A stretch of DNA of 64,000 bases from a virus. Every line of letters starts with the position of its first letter. The first letter of the stretch is position 1. Both the position numbers and the translations under genes were made by a program. The notes below the pieces were generated by a model. It ran no database searches, was not told the origin of the DNA, and worked only from the letters and a program-made list of their open reading frames with translations. The stretch covers positions 1 through 64,000 of the IMG/VR virus record IMGVR_UViG_3300042350_003822, one strand, 5' to 3'. Below are positions 1 through 7,667 of the stretch, piece after piece.

Positions 1-494
1 GCCTTTGCTTTGGTTTTTGGCTTGAGCTTGCTTTCAAGATCTGCTAGCTTGTCTGAGTCGATAGCATGATATTGACTGAAGAACTTGCCTGTAGGATCGT
101 CGACGAGTTCGTTCATGATAGCAGAGTTCTCAAACGACTTAGCTTTGATATAGGCTTGCTTTTTTTCTTTCTGAATTCTCTGAAGGAAAGCGTAGTAGAT
201 GATCTGCGTGAAGTAGGCAAATGGATTATTAGACTTCTCTGGGTCGAAGTTGTGCAGATATCTAATACACACCTCAATACCATCAGAGATCATCTCATCC
301 TTATACGTGTAGGATGAGAAGTTGGGTTTGGTAGCCAACTTGACAGCAATCTTAAAGATACACTCTCCAATATATTCCGGAATCTTTGGGCGGTGTTCCT
401 CTTGGAGTTCGGCCGCTTTACAGCTATTGATGAAATGAATCATCTCTCCATAAAGACGCTTATTGTCGACATAATGTGCTCTTTGCTTTTTCAT
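1..494 (-). CDS. 55: Late-transcription sigma factor gp55 (partial, C-terminus beyond window)
   Basis: This is the T4-type sigma factor that makes host RNA polymerase recognise late promoters. The first 164 codons are visible; the gene runs off the left edge. The segment DEMISDGIEVCIRYLHNFDP (about residues 66-85), followed by NNPFAYFTQIIYYAFLRRIQKEKK, matches the conserved core of T4 gp55 (QEMIADGIE...LHNFDE...NPHAYITQ...IKKERK), a sigma region 2-like helix set. The ATG overlaps the stop of the upstream gene as ATGA, which suggests translational coupling in the uvsY-uvsW-LSm-55 operon. It is the expected partner of the NATAAATA elements found before the structural genes. The identification is from memory of the T4 protein; the unseen C-terminus should hold the sliding-clamp-binding motif. 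Confidence 0.9.
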   Translation of the reverse strand, partial: MKKQRAHYVDNKRLYGEMIHFINSCKAAELQEEHRPKIPEYIGECIFKIAVKLATKPNFSSYTYKDEMISDGIEVCIRYLHNFDPEKSNNPFAYFTQIIYYAFLQRIQKEKKQAYIKAKSFENSAIMNELVDDPTGKFFSQYHAIDSDKLADLESKLKPKTKAK

Positions 495-847
495 TGTATC
501 TTTGTTCTTCCACTCATCAAGGATAGGATCTCTTCTACGGTTACACGGCCACTAGTATCTGCATCTATTTCAGTAAAACCACCGTTATACATCTTATCCA
601 CTGCTTTCGTATAATAGTCAACAACTTTATGAGCACATTTTGAAGTAGCTATGACATGGCGCATGTAGAGAATGGTTTCCTCACCATCCTCGAGTGACAT
701 GAAGGGATTTAGTCTGGTTACCTGTCTATCACCCATTTCCACAGGCTCGACACGTAGAGGCCTTCTAACCCGTATTCCTACTTCGTCATGCCGAATCAAC
801 TCAGCGACGAGTTCTTCTCCCGAAGACAAAAGTAATGTAATAATCAT
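491..847 (-). CDS. Small LSm-like domain protein of unknown function
   Basis: This 118-residue protein lies between uvsW and gene 55. Its N-terminus (LLLSSGEELVAELIRHDEVG, residues 5-24) has the hydrophobic-Gly-Glu beta-strand pattern of an Sm1-type motif, and small Sm/LSm-like proteins are known at this place in T4-like cyanophages. The second half is helical and acidic. Both ends are coupled to neighbours: its ATG overlaps the uvsW stop (ATGA) and its TGA overlaps the gene 55 start (ATGA), so it is probably made in step with both. A role in RNA binding or late transcription would fit the operon but is inference. The fold assignment is tentative. Confidence 0.55.
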   Translation of the reverse strand: MIITLLLSSGEELVAELIRHDEVGIRVRRPLRVEPVEMGDRQVTRLNPFMSLEDGEETILYMRHVIATSKCAHKVVDYYTKAVDKMYNGGFTEIDADTSGRVTVEEILSLMSGRTKIQ

Positions 848-2301
848 TTCAATCCCACCGTGTATATCTTGTAGTCGAAGTTCTCTTTCTCATAGATCTT
901 CGTTCTATCAATGAAGTGTTTATATGTAAAGTTAGCCTGTCTTTTGTGCGTCATATCATCTACAATATCATATAGAACAGCCTCCTGTTTGGATTCATGT
1001 TGACGCAGCATACGACCAATCGACTGCAGCACCTTAATCTTTGACTTCGAAGGAGAGGCGGCAATCATATGATGTAGCTTATTAATACTTACCCCTGTCG
1101 ACGTCGTACCGAGTGAAGCCACAATGATAGCGTTTTCTTCATCCTCGACGGCAACTCGAATAGCTTCTCTATCCTGTCCGGACACACCACCATCAATATA
1201 GAATAGGTTAGTAATACCACTATCACGAAGGGAATCAGATATGGCTTGACCGTGAGAAATAACCCTAAAGAATACAAGTTTGTTTCCTTTCAATGACAAC
1301 GCCAGGTTTTTGATAAACTTAGTACGTTCCTCGTTGGAGATAATGTAGTCAATTTCTTCCTGGTAAGTCTTGCCCCGCATATCCTTACACGCCTGCTCTG
1401 GATACTTGAGGACGATGCATTTGATCCTAAGGTTGGCAACATGACCACTTTCCATCAGATCCTTGGTAGTGACAACCTGATATTGTGGTCCGAATAGACC
1501 TTCGATTGTGATTCTGTTTAGTGGCAGATCATCTAGCGTCCCTGTCGTGCCGAAGCGATACTGGCAGTTGTCAAGGTTTGACAGGATCTTGACCAAGGTC
1601 GCCGCCTTGCAGGTATGCGCCTCATCTCCAACAACAACTTCGAACTGCTGATACCACTGCTTTGGCATCTTCGTCTTGCCATTGTCCATACTCTGCCAGG
1701 TGGTGATGACAATGTCTTCTTCGATTGTATTCGACTTCGAAAGACCATCTGTAGAGACGTGCATAGTCCCCTTATAGCCATAGGCTCTGAAGTCATTTGC
1801 CATCTGTGTGACAAGACCAATAGTAGGAACGACGATCAGAGTCTTCTTCTTATACCACTGAGAGATCATATAGATCATTAGTGACTTACCAGAAGACGTG
1901 GGAGAGAGAAGTGTTCTGCGCTTAGAGCGGAGGCACTTAATAACGCTCTTGATCTGATAGTCTCTGGGTTGGATGTGTTCAGGAAGGTTTAAGGATTCGA
2001 TGAAATCCATAGTCTCACTTACTGAAACATTGTCATGCTGAAACTGAGGATCGTAAGTAAATCCATAGCCACGCTCGTCACAGAACTTCTTAATGTGTCT
2101 TGCAAGTCCTGCGTACACTGTAGCAGTCAATCTGTTGATCAGACGGATCTTACCGTCCCACATCCGAGACTTATACTTCGGACTGAACCTGTAGTTCTCT
2201 GCGAAGAATGTAAAATGATCCGCCAGCTCCATCAGAATAGATGTGTCTGTGATCACTTTACAGTGAACAGAGTTGATATGCTGTAAGTGTACGGTTTCCA
2301 A
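844..2301 (-). CDS. uvsW: UvsW RNA-DNA / recombination helicase
   Basis: This is a superfamily 2 helicase that in T4 unwinds R-loops, reverses forks and shuts off origin-dependent replication in favour of recombination-dependent replication. The sequence shows helicase motif I (SPTSSGKS, residues 133-140), a DEAH box (226-229), TTGT (252-255) and motif VI QSIGRMLRQ (426-434). The N-terminal segment ENYRFSPKYKSRMWDGKIRL aligns with the T4 UvsW N-terminal domain (GYRFNPRF...WDGRIRL). The length of 485 residues is near T4's 503. The start is a TTG directly after the uvsY TAA, with AGGA about 8 nt upstream; the next Met is at residue 24, inside conserved sequence, so TTG is preferred. Confidence 0.95.
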   Translation of the reverse strand: METVHLQHINSVHCKVITDTSILMELADHFTFFAENYRFSPKYKSRMWDGKIRLINRLTATVYAGLARHIKKFCDERGYGFTYDPQFQHDNVSVSETMDFIESLNLPEHIQPRDYQIKSVIKCLRSKRRTLLSPTSSGKSLMIYMISQWYKKKTLIVVPTIGLVTQMANDFRAYGYKGTMHVSTDGLSKSNTIEEDIVITTWQSMDNGKTKMPKQWYQQFEVVVGDEAHTCKAATLVKILSNLDNCQYRFGTTGTLDDLPLNRITIEGLFGPQYQVVTTKDLMESGHVANLRIKCIVLKYPEQACKDMRGKTYQEEIDYIISNEERTKFIKNLALSLKGNKLVFFRVISHGQAISDSLRDSGITNLFYIDGGVSGQDREAIRVAVEDEENAIIVASLGTTSTGVSINKLHHMIAASPSKSKIKVLQSIGRMLRQHESKQEAVLYDIVDDMTHKRQANFTYKHFIDRTKIYEKENFDYKIYTVGLK

Positions 2302-2736
2302 TTACATTCCTACCTTAAATTTTTCAAAGTCGATAGCAGACTTGATCAGGAATCCTCTATTGATCAATGAGCGAATAATGGAGTCAAGCATATCAACCTT
2401 CTCCTGCTGAATACCAATCTTCAGTGTCAGGGTGATGATCTCGTCATCTGCATCGATGTAGTTGTTGACTTCTGACTTAATAACCCGACCAACAGGAGGC
2501 AGCTTCCAACCCCTTTCGTGTGTTTCGGGTGTGGGTCCTTGTGTAAAAAACTCATACTTTTCTAGCTTGAGCTTCTTGAGCTCGGTCTCAAACTTACGGA
2601 GACGGAGACGCTCTTGGCTAAAGATATTGTAATACTTACTATGCAATGAGGGAATGCGCAGCGCCTCATGCGAAAGCTCGGTATGGTCGATCTTAACATC
2701 TTGCGACCACAGACCTTGGATATCTTCAATCTTCAT
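2302..2736 (-). CDS. uvsY: UvsY recombination mediator protein
   Basis: UvsY loads the UvsX recombinase on gp32-coated single-stranded DNA. The 144-residue reading from the ATG at 2736 begins MKIEDIQGLWSQDVKIDHTE, matching the T4 UvsY start MRLEDLQEELKKDVFIDST; the length is close to T4's 137. The C-terminal half (KVDMLDSIIRSLINRGFLIKSAIDFEKFKVG) matches T4 DAIKSRGFAIKHIQDMRAFEAG. The frame stays open upstream for 20 more codons, but those carry no family sequence and lie over the promoter, so the shorter start is chosen; AAGG precedes it. It is the first gene of the uvsY-uvsW-LSm-55 operon, behind a sigma70-like promoter. UvsX itself is not in this window. Confidence 0.93.
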   Translation of the reverse strand: MKIEDIQGLWSQDVKIDHTELSHEALRIPSLHSKYYNIFSQERLRLRKFETELKKLKLEKYEFFTQGPTPETHERGWKLPPVGRVIKSEVNNYIDADDEIITLTLKIGIQQEKVDMLDSIIRSLINRGFLIKSAIDFEKFKVGM

Positions 2737-2760
2737 AACAAACCTTATCTTCCTTAAACT

Positions 2761-2796
2761 ACATATCATCATACTAGATAATTGTACAAAGGTCAA
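2761..2796 (-). promoter_or_regulatory. Sigma70-type promoter for uvsY-uvsW-55 operon
   Basis: On the minus strand there is TTGACC (2791-2796), a 17-nt spacer and TATGAT (2768-2773), each five of six to the sigma70 consensus at ideal spacing. Transcription would start near 2761, giving a leader of about 25 nt with an AAGG site before the uvsY ATG. No NATAAATA late element is present here, so this operon should be served by unmodified host polymerase early in infection. Confidence 0.7.
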
Positions 2797-3324
2797 CTAG
2801 ATTTCGTTGATTATATAATCTCTGACAGCAAATGTAGCCGTGGCGGTAATGTATTCAATATCTGATACTGTTGAATCGACTTCTAGATCCGTCAGGTTAG
2901 TAGGGAAGCAATCACGCATTGTGAATTCAATGTTACCATTCATTGCGCTCGTAAGGAACGTCAAAGTAATGTCTGATACGGTAGTATCTTTCTGTTCGTC
3001 AGTGGCTTTGAAGGGTCTATCCTCTAACGTATACTGATTGAAGCTCTGAGGCCTACCAAGTGCAACTAGCCAGTTGTAAATCTCTCGATAATTATCAAGG
3101 TTTTCGTTTACCTTGAAAGTGACTGTTAGATTACCAAACTCGAGGCGATTGCCAGGCTTGGGTACGGAGACGAATGGGGTCGACTGAGTAGCCACGGGTA
3201 GATCAAGAGAAGGTAGTGACACTCTCTGAACGAAGAACTCTACATTGGGAGCACGCGACAGCAGGAACTTATACCCTACCGGCGATAGGAAGTTCATGTT
3301 TGTTGGTTGATTGTTTACCGACAT
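2797..3324 (-). CDS. Tail-tube-fold virion protein (gp19/gp54-like)
   Basis: This 175-residue protein begins with an NFLSPVGYKFLLSRAPNVEF segment, followed by a beta pattern, FKVNENLDNYREIYNWLVAL (about 68-87), LTFLTSAMNGN and a C-terminal strand ATATFAVRDY. The alternation of strands plus a central 'YREIYNW' helix is typical of contractile-tail tube proteins. It is not gp19 itself, which lies at 9525-10070 between gp18 and gp20. It may be the tube initiator (gp54 role), the tail completion protein gp3 (T4 gp3 has a similar length, and cyanophages place it about here), or a minor tube protein. It has its own late element at 3343-3350 and an AAGGAG site, downstream of the gp23 terminator. Confidence 0.7.
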   Translation of the reverse strand: MSVNNQPTNMNFLSPVGYKFLLSRAPNVEFFVQRVSLPSLDLPVATQSTPFVSVPKPGNRLEFGNLTVTFKVNENLDNYREIYNWLVALGRPQSFNQYTLEDRPFKATDEQKDTTVSDITLTFLTSAMNGNIEFTMRDCFPTNLTDLEVDSTVSDIEYITATATFAVRDYIINEI

Positions 3325-3342
3325 ATTATACTCCTTGTCCTA

Positions 3343-3350
3343 TATTTATC
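3343..3350 (-). promoter_or_regulatory. Late promoter element GATAAATA
   Basis: The minus strand reads GATAAATA, one base from the T4 late consensus TATAAATA, 19 nt before the ATG at 3324. It lies directly after the U-tract of the gp23 terminator, so a new late transcript starts where the capsid transcript ends. Confidence 0.6.
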
Positions 3351-3351
3351 A

Positions 3352-3384
3352 ACAAAAAAAGAGGGGGATCTTTCGACCCCCCTC
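3352..3384 (-). terminator. Rho-independent terminator after gp23
   Basis: On the minus strand, GAGGGGGGTC (3384-3375), loop GAAA (3374-3371) and GATCCCCCTC (3370-3361) form a 10-bp stem with one G-T wobble and a GNRA tetraloop. A run of seven T (3360-3354) follows. It sits 33 bases past the gp23 stop codon and is the only strong intrinsic terminator seen in the window. Confidence 0.93.
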
Positions 3385-3416
3385 CCTTAGTTTGGTTGGT
3401 TACCCAACTCTTATGA

Positions 3417-4736
3417 TTACATAAGGTTGTTAACAATCATACGACGATAGTACTTGTTCGAATCCTTGGTAAGAGCACCAAGACCTTCTGAAGTACCGTC
3501 TGCGAATGGATTCGCGACCATGCCGTAGCGGGTCTTGAAGCCAATCTTTGGCTGGAAGTTGTCTTGATCGACTGCACGAACCATTTGTAGTGGAACGTAT
3601 GGGCAGTAGAACAGACCGGCGTCGAACGCTGACGAACCCTTGTAGCCTACAGTGATGTAGTTACCAGTTACGTATGGATCGATGTAAACGCGCATACGGC
3701 CATTCAGAACACCAGCGAAGGTGTTGCCTGTGTCGTCGATGTTCAGGTTGTTCGAGTTAAGAGCAGGAGCGTAGTCAAGAACACCGGCCATCTGCAGAGC
3801 GGAAGCAACGTCCGACGAGCAGATTACGATGTTACCCTTACCACGACGGGTGCCCTTGGCGATCTGGTTGGCTTCACGCTCGAGCTGGAACATCAGACCC
3901 TTGAACTTTTCAACTGACCAACGGCCGTTTGAATCGGTGTCAAGATCGAAGATACCTGCTGTGGTTGTGCCTTCTGAAGCACCACGCTCAGCTGTTACGT
4001 TGATCGTGCGAACAACTTCACGGTTGATTTCCGAAAGGATTTCAGCCGAAAGAATGTTTGCAAGTTCTGTCTCAGCGTCAAGACCGTGAATTGCCTTCAG
4101 ATCTTGTGCAAGCTCGAGTGAGTATTCTGCCTTCAGAGCGCGTGAGCGAGCTGTAACAGTTACCTTCTCGATCGAGAATGCCATTTCAGGAATGGCTACA
4201 GATGAGTTGCCCCAACCTTCTGCGTATGCTGTGTTAACACCACGAACGTAGTTGTAGGTGTTTGATTCGGCGTTGTTTGCAGTACCTGGAACAGTACCAA
4301 CGTTACGGAAACCAGGAAGGTTAACGGTTGTGTTGCCTTCTGGGTTTGCCGAGAAGCCTGTGTTCGACTCATTGTAGAATGCTTCTGTTCCACCTTGTGT
4401 TGCGTAACGAGCACGCATTGCGAAGATAAGACCAGTTGGACCTGTCATTGGCTGAACGCCGCAGATGTCGTAAGCTACGAGGTTTGGCATTGAACGACGA
4501 ACCAGTGAGATAAGAACTGGATCGAAGTTATCAACGGCCGAACCGGTTGCGTTGACTGGTGTAGCTTCTGCAAGCAGATTCTGGCCACCAAAAGCCTGTG
4601 TTGATTCACGGAGAGCAATTTCGGTGTTCTCGAGAATCTGAGCTGTTACCGCACGGCGGTGTGAGTCTCTAATTGGGTCAAGGTCAGCGTGTTCTAGAAC
4701 AGGCTTCCACTTGTTTTGTACTTCCTCAGCTAGCAT
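3417..4736 (-). CDS. 23: Major capsid protein gp23
   Basis: This is the T4-type HK97-fold major capsid protein that builds the prohead shell. The 439-residue sequence contains VRRSMPNLVAYDICGVQPMT and the following GPTGLIFAMRARY segment, the hallmark used to identify gp23 of T4-like phages, and the C-terminal MVANPFADGTSEGLG. Maturation by gp21 should cut after Glu57 in NLLAEATPVN, which fits the protease rule (I/L)-X-E followed by A/G. The ATG has a strong GGAGGGA site and a perfect TATAAATA late element 36 nt upstream. It is followed by a strong terminator. No gp24 vertex paralogue is present in the window, as in marine T4-like phages. Confidence 0.98.
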   Translation of the reverse strand: MLAEEVQNKWKPVLEHADLDPIRDSHRRAVTAQILENTEIALRESTQAFGGQNLLAEATPVNATGSAVDNFDPVLISLVRRSMPNLVAYDICGVQPMTGPTGLIFAMRARYATQGGTEAFYNESNTGFSANPEGNTTVNLPGFRNVGTVPGTANNAESNTYNYVRGVNTAYAEGWGNSSVAIPEMAFSIEKVTVTARSRALKAEYSLELAQDLKAIHGLDAETELANILSAEILSEINREVVRTINVTAERGASEGTTTAGIFDLDTDSNGRWSVEKFKGLMFQLEREANQIAKGTRRGKGNIVICSSDVASALQMAGVLDYAPALNSNNLNIDDTGNTFAGVLNGRMRVYIDPYVTGNYITVGYKGSSAFDAGLFYCPYVPLQMVRAVDQDNFQPKIGFKTRYGMVANPFADGTSEGLGALTKDSNKYYRRMIVNNLM

Positions 4737-4771
4737 GTAATCCCTCCTTTGGATTTTTTTAATTGCTTAAT

Positions 4772-4779
4772 TATTTATA
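4772..4779 (-). promoter_or_regulatory. Late promoter TATAAATA for gp23
   Basis: This is a perfect TATAAATA on the minus strand in the gap between genes 22 and 23. The predicted transcript begins about 6 nt downstream and has a leader of about 30 nt with a strong GGAGGG ribosome site. The fit to consensus matches the high demand for capsid protein. Confidence 0.85.
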
Positions 4780-4783
4780 ATAA

Positions 4784-5794
4784 TTATTTCTTTGTGGTCT
4801 TTGCGATTGCGGAAACATACTTTTGCATGCCCGAATCAACGCGTACGAGAGCTTCTTCAGTTAGTTCTTCAACAGAAGAAGCTGTGGTTTCTTCAACTAC
4901 AAGCGAAGAAGTAGCAGTCTTCTTCGGGGCAAAGTAGTTTTCTTTGACCAATTCGACCTTCCGACGGAATGCATCGGCGTCTGAATACTCTAGGCCTTCA
5001 GCAAGAGTGCGAAGCTTTTCTACCTGAGTAGCGGCTAGGCCTTCCGCAACTTCATCGAAGATAGCTTCTTTTTCAGCTTCTTCAACTAGCTTTGTGAGCT
5101 CAATCTTTTCGTTGATTTCCTCATTTAGCTGTTCCTCAAGTTCAAGAACACGAGCTTCAAGAGACTCTACCATGTCCACTGTTTCTTCAGAAACTTCTAC
5201 CATGTGCTCTGCAAATAGAGCCTTAACACCATCGATGAACTTGTCTGCAGCTTCGACCTTCATTGAAGATTCGATAGCAATTTGGTTGTCTTCGAACCAC
5301 TGCTCTGCAACATAGTCGAGGTATGTGTCTACCTTAGCAGTTAGATCTTCTTCGATGCGCTCTGCAACTTCTTGCACAGCTTCTTCGAATTCTTCTTCAA
5401 GGCGAGCTACTTCAAGACCTACGCGTGCATTAACAGCAGCTTCGAAAAGAGTCGATGCCTTTTCGCGGAACTCTTCTGAAAGATCGTCGTTAGCAAAAAG
5501 CTCTTCAACGTCTTCCTTCATTGCACCCTTAGCAGCGATCGATGCCTTGTTTGCAGCTGACTTGTCAACTGTGCCACCAGGTGTCTTGTTCTTGCCATAT
5601 TGAGCAAGCACAGCCTGGAACTTGTTAATTTCTTCTTTCGACATACCGCCCATTGTAGCAACAACAGATGCCATAAGCTCTGTCTTGCCAACGTCACCAG
5701 CAACCGAGCCAGCGCCTGGCTTCAGTGTATCGGCTGCAGCTGTTTCGTCGAGAACATTGTTCTCTTCGATTTCAGATGATTCTTTAATTGCCAT
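4784..5794 (-). CDS. 22: Prohead scaffold (core) protein gp22
   Basis: This is the internal scaffold on which gp23 assembles; it is degraded by gp21 during maturation. The 336-residue protein is strongly acidic and helical, with long Glu-rich coiled-coil stretches (EVARLEEEFEEAVQEVAERI and ESLEARVLELEEQLNEEINE) and a central YVAEQWFEDNQIAIE segment resembling T4 gp22 YVAKQWLEENQV. The start is taken at the ATG at 5794 (MAIKESSEIEEN) because it has an AGGAG site 8 nt upstream; the frame is open 28 codons further but over the promoter. It sits between protease gp21 and capsid gp23, as in T4. Confidence 0.95.
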   Translation of the reverse strand: MAIKESSEIEENNVLDETAAADTLKPGAGSVAGDVGKTELMASVVATMGGMSKEEINKFQAVLAQYGKNKTPGGTVDKSAANKASIAAKGAMKEDVEELFANDDLSEEFREKASTLFEAAVNARVGLEVARLEEEFEEAVQEVAERIEEDLTAKVDTYLDYVAEQWFEDNQIAIESSMKVEAADKFIDGVKALFAEHMVEVSEETVDMVESLEARVLELEEQLNEEINEKIELTKLVEEAEKEAIFDEVAEGLAATQVEKLRTLAEGLEYSDADAFRRKVELVKENYFAPKKTATSSLVVEETTASSVEELTEEALVRVDSGMQKYVSAIAKTTKK

Positions 5795-5831
5795 TCTCTG
5801 ACTCCTTTTAGATACATTTAATCTAGTTGTA

Positions 5832-5839
5832 TATTTATT
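5832..5839 (-). promoter_or_regulatory. Late promoter element AATAAATA for gp22
   Basis: The minus strand reads AATAAATA in the 49-base gap between gp21 and gp22, one mismatch to TATAAATA, about 38 nt before the gp22 ATG. The transcript leader would contain the AGGAG site. Confidence 0.65.
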
Positions 5840-5843
5840 GTAC

Positions 5844-6497
5844 TTAACTTTTTGATATTGAATTGATGAAATTCTCAAAAACTTTTAACTTTTGGGTCTC
5901 AAGATTACGTGAGCGAACTGCTTGTTCAACTTGTAACTTAGCACGGTGAGCGATGAGCATGTTGTTTTCCCAAATCCACTCAACACCTTCCATGATACCG
6001 TTCACAAATGCATCAGGAGCCGAAGGATCGGCAACAATATCTGCGGCTGTCGCAAGGTGGAAGTCGTCTTGAACTTCATTCACACCTTCTTTATTTAGCT
6101 TAATTGAACCCATACCACGAGTCGATACACCTAGCTGGCCACCTGACTCAATAATACCACGAGCGATGTTACCCATAGGAGTGTCGGTGATCTTTGCGCG
6201 GCCAATGAAGTTGGATCCGTCTTGCTTCAGAGATTCAATAATGTGAGAGATACGATCGAGGTTGATCTGAGGACCATCTGGATGTCCTAGCTCACCGAAC
6301 GCGCGGCCTTTCTGAACGAACTGCTCGTTATATCTATTGACTTCTCTTTCGAGAACTGCCTTAGGATAAACGCGGCCGTTGCGGTTCTTGATTTCTGACT
6401 GAAGGAATACACCTTCAATGTACATAGTCTTCTTGCCGCTTTCCGTCTTTTCGGTAACGTACTTGATAGACTCGTTCAGTTCAGTGATCAGTTTCAT
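5844..6497 (-). CDS. 21: Prohead maturation protease gp21
   Basis: This serine protease cleaves scaffold and capsid proteins during head maturation (217 residues; T4 212). The catalytic His is in FGELGHPDGP (His72) and the nucleophile Ser is in LGVSTRGMGS (Ser125), both as in T4 gp21. NRNGRVYPKAVLEREV (39-54) and DFHLATAADIVADPSAPDAF are further family motifs. The start is the ATG at 6497, which has AAGGA 7 nt upstream; an upstream extension of 20 codons overlaps the preceding gene and carries no family sequence. It lies between the prohead core proteins and gp22. Cleavage sites of the form (I/L)-X-E are found in gp23. Confidence 0.96.
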   Translation of the reverse strand: MKLITELNESIKYVTEKTESGKKTMYIEGVFLQSEIKNRNGRVYPKAVLEREVNRYNEQFVQKGRAFGELGHPDGPQINLDRISHIIESLKQDGSNFIGRAKITDTPMGNIARGIIESGGQLGVSTRGMGSIKLNKEGVNEVQDDFHLATAADIVADPSAPDAFVNGIMEGVEWIWENNMLIAHRAKLQVEQAVRSRNLETQKLKVFENFINSISKS

Positions 6498-6507
6498 TGA
6501 TTGGTCC

Positions 6508-6909
6508 TTAGCTCTGCATGTATTCTGATGTGAAGGCGCCAGTCTTCTGCAGCTCAAAAGTAATGAAACTATTTGCTGAACCGATCAGATTCACTACAAC
6601 GTTAGCTGTAGGATAAAGGTTGATGGGCATGCCTGTACCAGCATATTCGTGTTGACCTGTCGAGTCATACACAGCTACCAAGTTAGCACCGCGAAGAATC
6701 TGAATGTGGCCCGTGCCGTCACATCCCCAGACAGCTTGGGTGATATAAGCACCTGTCAATACTTCGTCACTAACAGCTACGCATACGCTTGTACCGTTGA
6801 CATTTGTAGTAGAAGAGTTACCAGCAACAATAATGTTACCGCTGTTAGAAGAAGCAACGTGAACAACAAGTGATGTGTTCTTCTTGTTAGATGTGATGAC
6901 TGCTGGCAT
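6508..6909 (-). CDS. Unknown beta-rich protein in the prohead gene cluster
   Basis: This 133-residue protein is rich in Val, Thr, Ser, Asn and Gly and poor in charge, with alternating strands and no signal peptide or membrane segment. Such composition suggests a compact beta-sandwich that could decorate the head or form a short fibre. It begins at an ATG that overlaps the upstream stop (TAATG) and ends just before the gp21 ribosome site, so it belongs to the gp67-to-gp21 transcription unit. T4 has no recognisable counterpart at this position. I do not recognise the family; head decoration is a guess from the neighbourhood. Confidence 0.75.
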   Translation of the reverse strand: MPAVITSNKKNTSLVVHVASSNSGNIIVAGNSSTTNVNGTSVCVAVSDEVLTGAYITQAVWGCDGTGHIQILRGANLVAVYDSTGQHEYAGTGMPINLYPTANVVVNLIGSANSFITFELQKTGAFTSEYMQS

Positions 6910-7667
6910 TATTCACCTCTATTTTCAATAGCGAAGGCAACCATCTTTTCGAGGCCTTCTTCTGTGGCACATGCTGCAGCAAACTTAACTTGGTTGTCTT
7001 CGTGCAACTTGTCGAATGCTGTCTTCATTGTTTCTTGAAGACGTGGCGAAAGACCGCTGATAGCAGCTTCGAGATCCTCTGCAACCTTCTTAGCTGTTGC
7101 AGTTGCAATAGCCATCTTTTTACCCATTGGCATCTTTGGATTCTCGCGCTTGATAGCCTTGGCTACTTCTTCGCGCTTCTTCATTTCTGCAGGAGTCAAC
7201 GTCTTTTCATCAAGCTCTACATCCTCATGCATCTTATACTCGCCGGTGCGAGCAAGGCTATCGTGGATGTTGCTAAGCTGAGTTGCAATGTGCTCCATCG
7301 AGCCAGTATGACCCCAATGAGGACCCTTACGACCCTTATGATCTTTATGAGCAGCAGCTTCAGCGGCATGAGTCTTTAGGTGCTGAGAGATCGACTTGAG
7401 AAGATCCTTGGCATGGCGATGGTGGTGGTCAAAACGACCAGCAGCATCCATGGCTTCGTAAACCTTTTCGTCGTCTCCCGCATCATACCCCTTGCGATCT
7501 TTTTTGCGTTCGACCGTCTTGATATTAGTTGCCTTAAAGACATCGTCCTTGTTACCCGCACGGTCGGCCTTAACTTCGGCTTCGTGCTTGTCGACAAAGC
7601 GCTGCTCATCAGGCGACTTAACCTTACGATAGCCTGTCTGTTCAGCAAATTGTTTAAGCGTCTTCAT
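6909..7667 (-). CDS. Putative prohead core protein (gp68 position)
   Basis: This is a highly charged, helical 252-residue protein between the gp67-like gene and the protease. The N-terminus MKTLKQFAEQTGYRKVKSPD and the Lys/Glu-rich middle resemble internal core proteins. There is a His cluster (FDHHHRHAKDLLKS, about 79-92) and a basic segment KMPMGKKMAIATATAKKVAE (about 179-198) of a kind that recurs in marine myovirus proteins. Its position matches T4 gp68, but it is longer (T4 141) and I cannot align it confidently. The start overlaps the gp67-like gene by 14 nt and its stop overlaps the next ATG, so the three are coupled. It would be packaged in the prohead and possibly cut by gp21. Confidence 0.65.
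   Translation of the reverse strand: MKTLKQFAEQTGYRKVKSPDEQRFVDKHEAEVKADRAGNKDDVFKATNIKTVERKKDRKGYDAGDDEKVYEAMDAAGRFDHHHRHAKDLLKSISQHLKTHAAEAAAHKDHKGRKGPHWGHTGSMEHIATQLSNIHDSLARTGEYKMHEDVELDEKTLTPAEMKKREEVAKAIKRENPKMPMGKKMAIATATAKKVAEDLEAAISGLSPRLQETMKTAFDKLHEDNQVKFAAACATEEGLEKMVAFAIENRGE

Noticed and set aside
6498-6557. 20-codon upstream extension of gp21
   Set aside because: It overlaps the preceding gene, has no family sequence, and the ATG at 6497 has a good AAGGA site; the same reasoning removes extensions of gp22 and uvsY.
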